From Omphalotus guepiniiformis (Eukaryota; Basidiomycota; Agaricomycetes; Agaricales; Omphalotaceae): a DNA stretch of 64,000 nucleotides. Made by a program: the position numbers and the translations under genes. Shown here one piece after another: positions 43,435 through 56,877 of the stretch. The first letter of the stretch is position 1. Each line of letters starts with the position of its first letter. Location: contig JAQOOI010000078.1 of NCBI GenBank assembly GCA_028554645.1, positions 682,001 to 746,000 on the forward strand. The letters run 5' to 3'. The notes under the pieces are model-generated. The model ran no database searches, was not told the origin of the DNA, and saw only the letters and a list, made by a program, of their open reading frames with translations.

Positions 43435-45353
43435 ATGGAGGTGAACTTGATCTATGCGATTGGACTCACTGTCCTTCAGCTGACGTAGGATGTCGTATGA
43501 GTACATAACAATCTGGTATCATAGGCTAATTTACGTGATGGGACACCCTCCCGCTCACCTGTGTGGTAGTATGAGCCGCTCTTCTGTAGTATCCGGCTCT
43601 TGCCTCTCTGTTTATTTGCTCATTCACCGTTCTTTCCACTTCGACAAAGCTCGGAAACGCATACATGGTTAGCAATAAGTAAGTACTTATTATGTCCAAT
43701 GGAGATTATATTGTATGTCTACATATTATATGTCTTCAACGAGACATACATACTCTTCATCCGGCATAATATGTTATGTTGAAAGAATGGAAGGTTGGAT
43801 TACAGTGTGTCTTTTCAAACGAAGTGCGCGCGGAGCAGGCGTGCCAGTCGAGAGAGCGGCCGAGTACACACTTTCCAGCGGCCTCTTCGTTCAACAGAGT
43901 TTTCCGCGCAATCACCAAAGTTCCAAGGAAGATATGTCAGTCGGACTTCACAATTGCTCCTGGACTCGGGTGTTAGAGCTCCCAGGCAAAAACCTGCTTA
44001 AACGCGATGTTAATTACAAGTTCCACCGAGTCAGAGAAGACATCAATGAACGTTCCACGTACATTCAATAACAATACAATTTATATTTAGGGACTATTAT
44101 GAAGCGAACTCCGACAGGCTTTGATTGACTGGATGTTGTACTAAGTATGACGATTAAGCAGAATCGTGCAGTTTGTGCGTACCTCAAAATCCTTCATGTT
44201 CGACGGGCACTTCTACCCCCGATGACTCCACTGACAGAGGCTAAAAGTGACATTTGTTGAGCGTGTTTACTGAGGTATTAGAAGCTGGACCGTCCAGTTC
44301 GAGGCCGAATAGCACTGTGTGAATGGTATTCAAATTGAGAGGTAAAGGATTTAGGACAGCTGCGAGAAGTATGAGTGACATTCTCCATGGACTTACTGCA
44401 ACCAAGATCCTGGACCCGAATCCAAACGTGAACAAAAGAAATCGATACCTACTGGCATCCTTGAAATCTCAATCGCAACCTGCAGTGCTGGCAGTGCGCT
44501 GGTATGTTCGGAAGAGAAGATAGCCTGACAGATAGTTAGGACTCAGAGGGCTCTTAAATTGCGATATCTCCCCCTAGGCTCCTCTTTTCAAGCTGTCAGA
44601 CGATGCTTCCTGACTCGGCCTGAGGGTCTGCGGCTTGGAATAAGGACAAGGAGATGTGGGCTGTGTGGGCTGACTTGTTGGATTTGGGAGTCGCGCTGCC
44701 ACACGGCCCGGACATCCGGATGACGTGTACATGGATTCCCACGTGCGTCGCTTTTCTTCATACACTGACAGTACCAGGACAGTACCATGGTTTACCAGCA
44801 CCTTACCACCTCACTCAGCGCTTAAGCTTCAAGCTCAAGAGTCGTATTCTTCGTGAATGGATCCGACTAGCTTTTCCGCAAGCTGAACCTCTACCGGGTT
44901 CTCTAGGATTTACTTCGGGGTAGTGACAAAGGTTGTGTGCTGGTAAAGGTCGAAAAATAGACGAAGAACGGCGCAAACAAGTCACGTAAAGTGGTTCTAG
45001 CTAGGGTCGGGGACAATACGATTGATATCGACCAAGAATCCTACAATGTCTACAATGTCGCCATTTGAAATTTGTGCGGGTTGAGAAGGTAAGCTAGGTT
45101 ACTCGGCGCAATGACACTGATGGTGATAATTTGCGAGGTATGTCGTTCGAGTCATTCTATTCTCATGATCCTTGCGTTCAAGTTATATCTCCAGTGCTCA
45201 GAAGGAGGTATGACGGCGGAGACTGTTGATGAGCGGCTTCTTCGGTAATTGGGAAAGAAGCGAAATAGACCATTGAACTTGCGTGTGTGTCCTACTTGAA
45301 TATTGGTGGAGATATCAGTCTAATAGGGTACTTTTCTGCTATAGGATGGAAGT
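43435..45353. other. intergenic stretch without a supportable gene
   Basis: Nearly 1.9 kb between G6PD copy 2 and the PLP enzyme. Short frames (for example 43795-44001, 44323-44523, 44654-44923) show no domain, no repeat and no intron continuity. Nothing assigned. Confidence 0.4.
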
Positions 45354-45416
45354 ATGTGTTCACTTGGTTTCAAGTTTGTAAACGATAAGCCGACAGCTGT
45401 GCAATCCTCAATTGCA

Positions 45417-47374
45417 ATGGCAAAAATGTTCTTACAAGCTTCCCCGCCTCTCTGTGGAGCCATACCTCCCGACACGCCACACTCTGTCGTTGTCTCGTTG
45501 CCCGAATGGAAAGACAACGTAGAGTTTTCTATGAGCAAAAAAGAACTCTTTGACTCCTTGGAAACAACTTATCCTCGATTTGTCATTCACCCGTTCGTGA
45601 AAGAGGTATGTTCGCGTCGCATATTGTTCGACGTCTCGCCTAAATTCTTCACTAGCTGGACAAAATCGTCATTAAGAAATGTGACATCAGAAGTGACCGT
45701 CATTGTCTCCTTTTTCCATCCCTGAGAGCTGCAGAGGGGTGCTGTGCATTCCTTCATCTCCAGTTTCCACTGTCAATTCCTCCTGTTGAGGTGAAACGCG
45801 TCACGGAGGTCGTTAATTCCCCTCCTGAACACGATGTTTTCGCCGTATTCTTTCCAGTGGATCAACAAGAAACAGCGATGAAATTCTGGACTTTCACTGG
45901 CGAAGGACTCTCGAGTCGATTAGCTGAGCATTGCCTTCTGCGACGGGGTGGAGCTCCCGGGCTTACACTTGGTCTTCCTGAGTCAGATGATCATATGTTC
46001 GCAGACTATTACAGGTCGCATCACGCACTGTCTTCAGTTGTTGACGCAAAGCAAGCTATTCGCATACGATTTTCCGGTGTCACTGATGGTGGCAGGAACA
46101 TTAGAGGCGTTCCCGGTGTCTCTCCGGAGGACGTGTATCTCTTCTCCACTGGAATGAGTGCCGTTTGGAATGCTCATCAAGTCTTAATTGGTGCTCTCGG
46201 TGGCAACAAATCTCCAGAGTCAATGAAGACTGCGCATGTGAAGTGAGTGGTGGCGAGTCATTGCTATCTAGATCAACTACTAAACGGGTCATCGCAGCAT
46301 CCTTTACGTCGATTCGTACAAGCTTTTGAGCATGACAACTCCAGGTTATCATTTCTTCAAGAACAATACCGTCGACGAATTAGAGGGGTTACTTGCAAAA
46401 GGCTCACCTGACTGTCCTGCAATACTTGGGCTGTTCACTGATTTCCCTGGGAATCCTCATCTTCGCGGCGCTGACCTTCCGAGGCTCCGTGCGCTTGCCG
46501 ACAAATTCCACGTTCCCCTCATCATCGACGAGACCGTGGGATGCCACCTTAACGTTCAAGTTCTACCATACGCAGACATCGTAGTGGCGAGTCTCACCAA
46601 GGTCTTTAGTGGCCTCGCGAATGTACTTGGTGGCGCGTACGTGCTGACTTCTCTCTTTTCTTCGACGTGGTGATTTACATGATCTCTCAGGCTGCTTTTG
46701 AATCCCACTTCTCGGTTCTACGCTAAGTTTAAGGCGCATATGGATGAGACCTACGAAGATACCTACTTTGACAGTGATGCGCTGGTCATGGAGATGAATT
46801 CTCGCGAGATAAACAAGCGAGTTGAAACTATCAATCGGAATAGTGAAGCGCTTGCCGATATGCTTTATGGCCGGTCAGTGATTGCAGGAGCGAAGAACAC
46901 TGTTATACAAGAAGTTTTTTACCCCAAATACCAAACACGGGAGAACTACGACCAGTGCCTCAATACCGCAGCATCCGAAGCAGGGATGATTGCTAAGGCA
47001 GGCTATAGTGGCCTGTTGTCGGTGTCGTTCACCTCTCTGGGTGCTGCGAAGGTGTTCTATGCTGCTTTGAAATGCTATAAAGGTCCTACCCTTGGGAGCG
47101 TGTTCACCGTTGCTACACCATTTACCGCCATAGCATTTCCACCAGAGAAGATGCAATGGGTCAGGGAGCATGATCTAGAGGAAGCCTTGGTTCGTTTCTT
47201 TTTAGTTTTGGTTGTGTATGATATCGTTGTGCTAACATTTTTTCAATAAAGGTTCGCTTTGGTGTTGGTACCGAAGATTATTGCAGGATACTCAATAGTG
47301 TTGTTGAAGCGTTGGACGCCGCTGAATGCTGGGCAGGTGTAAGAACCGTGCCAGTGAGTAGCTCGCGTATATGA
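45417..47374 (+). CDS. cystathionine gamma-synthase-like PLP enzyme (fungal Str2 type)
   Basis: Exons 45417-45605, 45656-46242, 46298-46636, 46691-47189 and 47252-47374 give 578 residues. The N-terminus GAIPPDTPHSVVVSLPEWKDN is typical of fungal cystathionine gamma-synthases. The Cys/Met PLP fold follows: substrate/PLP contacts near DVYLFSTGMSAVWNAHQ, cofactor Asp in IIDETVGCH, and the Schiff-base lysine in VASLTKVFSG. The C-terminal domain ends with RFGVGTEDYCRILNSV. Expected reaction: O-acyl-homoserine plus cysteine to cystathionine in the cytosol (transsulphuration). A longer start at 45354 in frame is possible. It sits tail-to-tail with the FAD enzyme; no shared pathway is evident. Confidence 0.85.
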
Positions 47375-47697
47375 AGCCTGAGAAGAATATCTCGTGTACT
47401 ACTACTTAAGAAACTATCGACTAGTGGTGTATGGTTGTGTTTCTCAAGATTCGTGAGTAGGGTGTATGATACGATGATAAATCTAGTAGATGTGCGGTTG
47501 ATCATTGAATCATCCCTGGTGTTGTAACGCTATGTGATCCCCAGGCTCTGGAACTAATATGAACATTCTTGCACATCCTCACTAAGTCGTGAGGATCTCG
47601 ACAGACAGTAAGCACTCCGGGTTTCACTATCTTCACTCATATCATCATTCAGAGTCCGTAGAAATGTATCGTAGGGATATGACACATCCGTACAACT

Positions 47698-49924
47698 CAG
47701 AGACCTAGAGTAATGACACTCCAAAGAACCTTCGCAACAAGCTTCGGATGGAAAAGGTCTATTCCCGGTGCCACAAATTGTCTTGTATGCCACATCACAG
47801 AGCCTAAAGGATCGTGCTCAGTTACGGCTTTTCAGCTAAGTAATAGGAAGGACTTACTCGCTTGATCATCCTTTGTGTTTTAAATAAATACAAGGGTCAG
47901 TGTGTAGTAAGTAGGGAAGTGATGTTGAAGTGATACTTACAACATAGGATAGGAGTAGAAGACGATTTCCATACCACCGAAGGAACTTGCCGGCGGACAG
48001 AGATTCTCCAGCCGCTGGAATTGTAGTTGCAAACCCATAATCTGTGATAACGTAACCTCATGAACGGAAGAATGAACATGATACGGAGGATACACGTACC
48101 ACCAGTCTTTGCCATATTCCTGAATTATATCAAATGCAGTTCAGTAACAAAGGTCATCTAGTATGTGGAGGATGTACCAAATAGATTCGATTTTGGGTGC
48201 TTGCGCCTCGAAGAACTTCTGAGCGAAATTAGAAGGTAGAGTCGGCTTATCTTTCGAAACTAGAGCGTGTAATACGGTATTCAAAACTACTGCTCCCAAA
48301 GTAGCTTTGAAGACACCCTGTCTATGTATCATATTGAGTGAAAGGATATCGATGGCTCGACTTGGACGTAGAGTTACATACCCGTAGATTGGATTGACCT
48401 TCATCACTGCATCACCTATTGCAACCAAGTTTGACGGTAAATTAACTCCAAGGTGGTAACGCTCGTAGTACGCCGGTGCTGAATTGAACGTTGAGGAGGA
48501 AGACGAAATTAAGTCTGCACCGCTTACGAGTTCGAACAGCCTCATGGGTCATATTGTCCTTAGCTTCTTCGAACAGCTCGATACAGTCTATGATCCAGTT
48601 TGGTATAGGTTTATCCAGAATAGCACTCAGGCTTTTAGCGTAGGCCAGAAGCTCCTCCTGGTCTTTTGGGAGCTCTGTTTTTCCCCACGTACCACAAATG
48701 ACTTCCACTGTTCTAATTGAGCCCCGACTTTTCAGACTGGAGTAAAAGACCCGCACCAATATCACCTTCAACCCGCGATAGACTAAGGACTCTACCGTCG
48801 TTCGGATAGTCAACAAAACAGCTGTAGAGAATGCCGCAATTCTTGAATCCACCAGGCACAGGAAGTCGTTCAGCAAGTGAGGGAGGAATCGTAAACCTAA
48901 GCGTAGAATAATGCATTTGATGATCAAATGTAGTCCTCAATCGGTCGAGGGGTAAGGACCCTTTGAGGTACAGATCAGAGACGCCGTATCCCTCACGTCG
49001 GAGCCACTTTAGCGCAGTTGAAGTACCGGTGCAATCTGGAATAAGACGTGATTAATAATGCGACAGAGAAGGGTGACAGTATAAATGTATCAAGGCCGCA
49101 CCACAAACCATGACAGCATTGACGTCTTGAGTTCCGTCTTGAGTCCTAATAGTAACCTTTTCTATACGTTTAGGATCCGTCAGATCAGCGTGGATACAAA
49201 TGACTGTGCCAACAACTGTCTGAATGTTTGGGTACTCGTTTTGTCCAAGAATCAAGCGTCGTAATAGTGTCTCAACGCCAGGACGTCCCCAGTGAGGCGT
49301 CCTCGGAAGATCTCCATTATACTGGCCATACGGTACGCGAGGAGATATACCCCTGATGGCTTGCTTGTAATCAGCTGGTAGGATCCGTATATCAGAGATT
49401 TGACACTCTTGTTCAAGATTTGGAAATAACGTCTTGAGTGCGAGATATCCCATTAGCTGAATCGGACCTAAGTGATGTTTACAATTACTCCACAGTGTAT
49501 GTACACAAAGGATCTTTAGGTCGGACCTTGAGCAGAGTGATACTGCATAACTCTCGTTCGTTTATGTTTCTGCGTCCAAGAGTGTTTGAGAGAACCGTCT
49601 TCGGTAAATAACCAGCCTTCAGGATCGACAAGAAGAACATGCTCAAAGTGATCATGGCATACACGAGCAGTGAGCAACCCCGAGATGCTACAACACCACC
49701 AGTATCAGGACGATGTGATAGCAACTAGATGTGTGTCCGTACCTTCCACCGCAGATCACAGCGGTTCCCTTGATCTTCTCACTGTTACGAGGTTTCCCCA
49801 GGGAGGCCAGATCGTTGAAAGCCAATTCTTTAGCTAATGCTTGCTGTCGACTCCATTTCCATGCCAGCAACAGAGCCAAGTAGAATACTACAGGAATAGC
49901 AGCAACTAACATCGCAGCGTTCAT
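47698..49924 (-). CDS. membrane-anchored FAD-dependent oxidoreductase of the flavin monooxygenase type
   Basis: Starts at ATG 49924; exons can be followed through ~10 introns to TGA at 47698-47700. Residues ~4-23 are a transmembrane anchor (LVAAIPVVFYLALLLAWKW). The FAD dinucleotide motif reads VICGGSISGLLTARV (split by intron 1), a conserved block KRTRVMQYHSAQ follows, DCTGTSTALKWL is the second nucleotide-contact region, and GDAVMKVNPIYGQGVF is the FAD ribityl-binding motif of aromatic-hydroxylase-like enzymes. The C-terminal part is helical. Substrate unknown; in basidiomycetes this family is common and sometimes near biosynthetic genes. It is divergent from the decarboxylase gene ~1 kb to the right. 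Confidence 0.75.
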
Positions 49925-50960
49925 AGATAATAGAGAGAAAACAGAGAGGACTGAAATCTGATTTGGGGGAACAGGTGTAAGTGCGGGCAGGTCAAGTTGC
50001 CCGTTTGGAGAGAACGAGGAGATAGAAACTTGAGGCCGTCTTTAGGCTCTTTCCTCCTCACGATCTGATCCGGAAGTATTCCGCAATTGATATGCCATCA
50101 CACGAAGCGAAGTTGCCGTAAGGCTGGATGTCCGAAGATGCTTCAATGGATACTATGTAACCTCATCATTCAAGGTTGAAGTATAGATAAGTATGGATTG
50201 CTAGTCAACAATTCAGTTATTCTGAGCGCAGCCTTCTATACAAATGTGAAGTTGGTTTCAAACCCTTAACTCGGATGTCCGTCTTCCTGAAGTAAGTAAC
50301 ATTGGGTTACGTTCAGTGAATAAGATTGCAATGTTCCCTTGAATTCTATTTGATCGATCCGATGACTTTCACAGCTGCGGCGGTCCTGTCATTTTGATAT
50401 TTAGGCTGCGGAGAATGAATAATCACCTGGAGTCTCCTTCTGACTTTCAATCACTGCTCTAGAAGGGACTTGTTCCTTGACTGTACCCAACATTTCTAGA
50501 AATCCTTGACACATTTGTTGATTGGCATAAGATGTAGGTTCACTTGTCACTTATGGAAAAGAAGAGGTGAATCTCTTGCTTATCTGTTGTAAATAGCTGA
50601 GGAGCAGCTGCTCACACTCTATTACCTCTAGCTTCTGAGATTCTGTTGTGGTTCTGGTAACTGGGATTTTGATGTGGCTGTTGGCTAGATGTAAAGTCAC
50701 TAACAATAACATCCTAACATACTTTTAAATTAGCAAAACCTGGATATCATGTAGCCAGATATAGGGGCCCAGCTCTATGACAAGCTGTGGAAATCAATAT
50801 GCCCTACAGGTATCCTGGTGTAGTAAAACTCCTTATCATTTTGACTATGAATATACCAAAAGTCTGTGTCTCAGCATGGTATAAAAGGGTGACATGTCAA
50901 ATAGCAGATTTATTGTTCCAATATCTCTTCTATCTCAAGGCTGCCAATACTCACTTAGTC
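49925..50960. other. intergenic between FAD enzyme and decarboxylase 1
   Basis: About 1 kb; composition turns AT-rich toward the right. No gene seen; should hold the two divergent promoters. Confidence 0.4.
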
Positions 50961-52573
50961 ATGGGTTTGGACTCCATTGATCATGATCTATCCACATCAC
51001 AGATGAAATCCTACCAGGTTTCTGAGCAAGATCAGAAAGTCAGTGCTCTTTTATACATTATAGACTCTTCTAACTCCTGTGGATGATAGAGCTTAGCTAG
51101 TGCAGATTTATGTTCACCGTTGTTCCAGGGGGATCCTCAATTGCTGATGAAGCAAGAAATCACAAAAACATTTGCCTATACCACTCAAGGACATGATTCA
51201 TTTTTTGTGGTGGATTTGTCTTTGGTATACAAGCAACATTTAAGATGGATAAAGTACCTTCCAAGTGTTCAGCCCTTTTATGGTTGGTGCTTCAAGGTTT
51301 TATTATTAGCCATGCTTGCTTATTATCATGGAAATGTAGCTGTTAAATGCAATCCAGATCTATTCATTTTGCAGCTACTTGCAGAACTGGGTGCTGGATT
51401 TGATTGTGCATCTTTAGCTGAAATGGAAAACACACTCAAAGCTCTATCCAAATATCCTTCTGGCGGAGAAAAAATCATTTTTGCCAATCCTTGCAAGTTC
51501 AGTGCTGATCTTAGCTTTGCAGCACAGCATGGCATTAGCATGTCCACTTTTGACAATTTTGATGAGCTTGACAAGATTGCTCGATTCCATGCTAAATCTC
51601 ACCTACTGCTACGCATTCTCACTGATGACAGTGGAAGCCGCTTTCCATTGGGCCAGAAGTATGGAGCACCCCTTCACATTGTTCCAGCTCTTTTGAGTAG
51701 AGCTCATGCTCTACATCTCAATGTTATTGGTGTTGCCTTCCATGTTGGCAGCTCCTGCTATAATGCAGAAGTTTATAGGGATGCTATCTATCACTCAAGG
51801 CAGGTATTTGATATTGGAAGAAGTGTGGGCTATGTGTTCACAATGTTGGACATTGGAGGAGGTTTTGATGACAGTCCTATCAAGCCTGGTTCTGAAGTCA
51901 GCCCTTTTGAGAAAGTGGCTCAAGTAGTGAACAAAGCACTTTCAGACTACTTTCCAGCATCAGCATTTCCAAAAAAATTTCAAGTTATTGCAGAACCAGG
52001 AAGATTTCATGTCTACCCTGCATTGACTTATGCAACTTGCATTATAGCACGTCGCACACCTTGGAATCAAGCAATTGTTCAAAATATGCTTCACTTAAAG
52101 AGTGAAGATTTCACTTCCAACAAGGCTGAAAAAGATCTCATCATGTGTAAGGCTTGTTTTAATAGACCTTATAGAAATTAACTCAGCATCCAATAGACTA
52201 TCTCAGTGATGGCACCTATGGAGGTTTAGCCAATATCATTGCAGATAGAAGAGCTGCTACTCCTTATGTGATTTCTATGGGCGGCTCCTTTGACATCCCA
52301 CAAGACAATACCTCTGAATTGGTGCCTTCTAGATTGTGGGGCCCTACATGTGACTCTGTTGATCTTGTATCACCCAGAGTTATGTTAACTCCACACTTGA
52401 ATGTTGGTGACTGGCTTGCCTTTCCAAATATGGGAGCTTATAGCATATGTCTGGGAACCAAGTTCAATGGATATGAAGCTGGTAGAGTACTTCATGCCAC
52501 AGGGTCAGGCAAAGAGGGTGAGATAGTCTACAGTATGCTTCAAGCATCTGCCAAGAGAGCTGCAAAGCTATAA
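50961..52573 (+). CDS. ornithine decarboxylase-fold PLP enzyme 1
   Basis: Read as exons 50961-51017, 51064-51078 (15 nt), 51129 to about 51289, a large exon from about 51350 to about 52147, and about 52196-52573. Group IV decarboxylase motifs are all present: PLP lysine in FYAVKCNPD (across an intron), FHVGSSC, GGGF, EPGRFHV, the substrate Asp in YLSDGTYGG, and the proton-donor cysteine in WGPTCDSVD, then GAYS and FNGY. The family decarboxylates ornithine (or lysine/other basic amino acids) to a diamine; it works as a head-to-tail dimer in the cytosol. The 5' exons are the least certain part. EPGRF is slightly unlike the common EPGRY. Housekeeping ODC is possible, but the neighbourhood suggests a specialised copy. 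Confidence 0.8.
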
Positions 52574-52896
52574 TAAGATTTCAAGTATTGTTACACAAAT
52601 ATGTCAAGTTTTGCATTTCAATTTATATTAGATTAAATCAAAAGATGTAATATCTTAGTCTGGAAAGTATGTAAACTGTAATAAGAATTATAAAATATCT
52701 ATTCTGATATCTGCAGAGAATATAAACTTTTCTATATAGAATGAAGAGAAATTTGTCTTACACATTATCTATATAGTTTGATCAAGATAGGCTCTATTAT
52801 GGTTATCTCAAGTCAGCAGACCCTTTTTCTTACTGTATAAAACCAGCAAAGCTTGTATCCAAATGATGATATCAGTATCACTACATTCCTGTGCTC
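52574..52896. other. short AT-rich spacer
   Basis: Nothing seen in ~320 bases; promoter of the acetyltransferase gene by position. Confidence 0.4.
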
Positions 52897-53887
52897 ATGT
52901 CTGCTAACATCTGCACTAGTGCAATACTGCCAGAGCACCTTATTATCCGGGAAGCAAAAGTTGAAGAGTTTGAGGAGATTGCTGAGGTTATATCATGTGG
53001 CTTTAAAGATGATCCAGTCAACAACTACATTGGACAGATCAAAAAGGTATATATTTTGTTGAAGCTAGAAAATTATTGACTGTCGCTATAGAGACACCCA
53101 TCTAAAGACTCCTCTAATGACTTTGAAGGTCTCAAGGCATTCATAAAATGGCAACTCAATATCTCTTATAATTACCTTGGTGGACGCATTATGATTGCAA
53201 CTGTGGTAGAGCATGAAAGCAGTAGAATTGTGGCAGGATCTATCTGGAATCCACCTGGTAAACGCCTTAGAGGTACTATTTCTGAGTTAGTACCTCTTTA
53301 TCAGGCAGGTACACTTTCAGTTATCCGCTACTGGGGTTTAAAAAGTATCATGGTATGGGAATTTTTCCATTTTGTTTTTTATATAAGCTTGATGTCTAGA
53401 TATTGCAGAGGGTACTAGTATATTTCCACAAGGTTGACCAGGTCTTTGATAGAGAATGGGACAGACGGAAGATTCAGACCTCAGTAGATGACACCTGGCA
53501 ATGCTGGACTGTTGTGGTACACCCTGAGTATAGAGGAAAAGGTAGAGAGACAGAGATGTGTTTTCTTATTATAATTTTACTATGGTAACCATCTATATAC
53601 TAGGGATTTTAACCAGTCTTTTTCATGAGTTTTGCCAATATTCAAGTGGTCAGACATTGATTCTTGAAGCAACTACAAAGATAGCAAGAGATATGTATAA
53701 GCATCTGGGTTTTGAGGAAAGTTATCTTTGTGTTTCTGTGTTTTAGAATGGTTTATAATCAACTTTCTAGCCATTGGAGTGTATCCACTATGGGCAAGGT
53801 GTAACTGATATAGCTGGAATTTCTGCCTCAGGTGACCAGGCCACTGGATTTGTGGTTTATCCCATGGTTCATGTAAGAAACATTTAA
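52897..53887 (+). CDS. GNAT-family N-acetyltransferase
   Basis: Start MSANICTSAILPEHLIIREA. Exons: 52897 to about 53047; from ATAG at ~53091 to ~53350; about 53407-53542; about 53605-53735; and a last exon from ~53772 to TAA 53887. The acetyl-CoA site motif is VVVHPEYRGKG followed by G after an intron (R/Q-x-x-G-x-G/A type). The closing block is LILEATTKIARDMYKHLGF. The last intron border is unclear. It would transfer an acyl group from CoA to an amine. Position between a decarboxylase and a P450 makes the amine product of the decarboxylase a candidate substrate. Confidence 0.75.
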
Positions 53888-54661
53888 ACATATCTTATAT
53901 ATAACTAAAGTGCTGTCTCAGTGGGACCCTAGTGCTTAATGTGATCTTGTGCAGTATCAGTATAAAGTTTTCAACTAGTAATCATGTTTTCTCTTTTCTC
54001 TTTTGTTTTAAATTCTAGCCTCAAAAAATGAAAATCATGATCAGTTTCACATTTTTGCAATTTTGTTGATTTAGAGAGATGAACTGAATTACTCTGTGAC
54101 TGGCTTGGATAATAAATGGAAAAATACACCCATAAGTAGGTAATAAGAATATCAAGTTATAAACCACTAGTTTAGAAACTTTCTTGGAGTGAGTTTTTCT
54201 TAGCAGCTGGCTGTAGGGCAAGGTAAAACACAACCTTAAAATATTAAAGATTCTCAATATATAAACTAGATAATTTAATCTCAACTGCAAGTCTGAATAT
54301 AAGAAGTTTGAGCACATATCTACATACTCAGTCTCCTATCTAGTATTTGCTACAGGTCTGACTAAGGTCATCTTTATGCATTTATCTCATTTGTTTGGAT
54401 TGCTATATGAAGTCCTTTGGATGGAATGATTTTTTCAAAGAATTTTTGTGAGCTCTTACATTGAATATCAGATCTAAAGATCTAATTTCTAGAACACCAA
54501 TCTTCAATTTAAACAGACACTTGTAGTTGTATAGATATACCACTGATGTTAATTTTCTGAATTAGAAGGTAAGTCATAGATATTCATTTCTGAGTCACAT
54601 TATAATTGCTCTCAAGCTATTCCATACAAAAGTGGCCAAAGATTGATACTACATCAAGACT
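53888..54661. other. AT-rich 3'-3' intergenic region
   Basis: ~770 bases between the convergent acetyltransferase and P450 genes; short frames only, none supported. Confidence 0.4.
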
Positions 54662-56877
54662 TTATTGAAGAAGATGAGCCCTGTCCTGTCTCAAAACAAT
54701 TTTACATTCAAAGGGCTTAGGATGTCTACAATAATAAGACTTTCAGAGATTCACATAGTTATCTTGTGGAGATACTTACCTAGTGAATCCTGGTTTAAAA
54801 TCAGCTGGAGGTAGAACATCACCCTTTGGAGAGATATCAAATAATGCAGTAATTTGTGTGATAGCCAACCAAATTGCACGATCTGCAAGATGTCTTCCTG
54901 GACACAATCTGTAAAATAAATATTAGTAAAGAAATACTAACTGCATAAAAGATATGTTCAAGCCTTCTTCCAAACCCAAATATGATACTTTTGGGATCAG
55001 GCTGAGGCTCTGTTCCAAATCCCTTCATATAACGCTCTGGTCTGAACTCTTCTGGATCCACACATGCCCTTGTCATTCCACTGTCACAAGCCATTATTGA
55101 GATATTGCAAAGACATTATTTGCAACATACTATAGATTAGCCACAATCATTGAGCCTTTAGGGATATAGTATCCTTTGTAGATGTCATCCTTCATAGATG
55201 CATGGGGTATTCCAAGGTTTGGTGGTGAAGACCATCTATTGTCAATACTATTCAGATTTTGATTGCACAATCAAACCATTACATACCTCCAAACTTCTTT
55301 TTGCACAGCTTCTGTGAAGGGTAGACTTGCTCGATCTTCATATGACGGTAGGCGTTCAGTTCCCACAACTTCATCAATCTCTTTTTGAGAGCGGCGGAAT
55401 GCCTCCTGGTTCCGAGTTGCACAAAGAAAGAATGTTAGAAGTGATACTGTTGTCTGCATAATAGTTAGATAAACATGAAACATTGAATAAAGTGCAACAC
55501 ACTGTATCCTCTCCACCTAATCTCAATGTTATCTAATAGAATCTTTCAAAGAATTTAGACATTTACACATACCTGCATATAGAGCTCCTCCAGTAGCTTT
55601 TATATCTTGCTCATCTTCTGGATTCAGTTTCTCCACACCTCCAAGTTTTGTGATCATATGGGTGATCACAGATGATTTAGCCTTTGAAGTTCCCTACATA
55701 AGTATTAGTGTATTTGAACAATTTGAATTTGAGTTTAAGAGGATACAATTTTTGCCTTGGACATTTCAAAGGGCACTTTCCACATGAGCTCAACTTCAGG
55801 ACGAGAAATGGCTGCAGTTCGCATAAATGAGGTTGACCATGATGGAAGATATCTGGAATATTAAAAGTAAACAGAAATGTAGTTTTTTATAATGTGAAAC
55901 TTATTGCATTATTAGAATAAAGTCAACCATTGTGCCTGAACCTGGGGTACCTGTCTGAACTAAACGCCCCATTGCAGTCCTGACTATGTTGAAATGCTCA
56001 GAATAAATTTAGAAAGATGATTGGCTGATAATTACCATATTGCATAACTGGTTGATCTATTGACTCAATATCTAAACCATATGCTACACTCATTACAATT
56101 CCAACAGCAAATCTGAGAAAGATCTCTGCTTTGTCTGCTCTGCTGAATACATATATATCAAGAAGTACATACCTTCCAATATGATCAGGAAAGTCATTAG
56201 GAGCCTTCCACAAATTTTTAAGAAATGTTATAGACTCTCTTTTTAGAAGAGGTGTAAGATTGTCCCGCACTGCATTGTCATTTAGAACAGAGGTAATGAA
56301 ATGCCTTTGCCTTCGTAAACGTGCATTGCTATAAGACTGTTTAAGTTGTATAATATGTTTAAAAGACATTTAGACTTACTAGGGCATTAGTGTGGTAGCA
56401 CCCGTCCATCCCATGCTAATTTTAAAGTACAGTAAGGGTATAGTATCCCAATAATGGATGATTGCATACAGTTCAAGAGTTCCCATCCGAGGACGATCAC
56501 CATGAATACTACCATGGCCTTCTAGCACATCACGAGCAGCAGCTACTGTATTCAAGATGATCATGTCTTTACCAAGAACATTGAGATATACAATGTCACC
56601 TGAAACAATAGTGTTAGCTGTATAGTAAAGCACAAGACTAGAAGAATCAACCATATTTCTTGGCCCACTCTGTATACAAAATCTCAGGATATGGTGTGAG
56701 ATCCATTAGATTGCCAATAATTGGATATCCAGGAGGTCCAGGAGGTAGCCCTCTACGAGATTGAAAGTAGATGCTATACACAGTCAATGAACAAAGTATG
56801 ACACCAAAGAGACCTAAGCCAGTGGCCATGACTGTACTTAGGCCCTGAGCAGTGGTACTCTGCAGAAAACTGATCAT
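54662..56877 (-). CDS. cytochrome P450 monooxygenase
   Basis: ATG at 56877, a membrane anchor ([20 protein letters not shown]), the proline hinge [14 protein letters not shown]-helix region [12 protein letters not shown]-helix AGEDTT, ExxR in EVWR after EAVQK, PERF-type segment [13 protein letters not shown], and the haem motif [14 protein letters not shown] across an intron. The last exon (54725-54662) supplies [11 protein letters not shown] and the stop. At least ten introns. All P450 landmarks are present, so it is probably functional on the ER membrane with NADPH-P450 reductase. It resembles the O-methylsterigmatocystin-oxidoreductase-like P450s common in mushrooms. Substrate unknown; cluster context suggests an amine-derived compound. 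Confidence 0.85.

Noticed and set aside
43715..44923. Overlapping frames between G6PD copy 2 and the PLP enzyme
   Set aside because: Several frames of similar length on both strands, no shared motif and no splice continuity.
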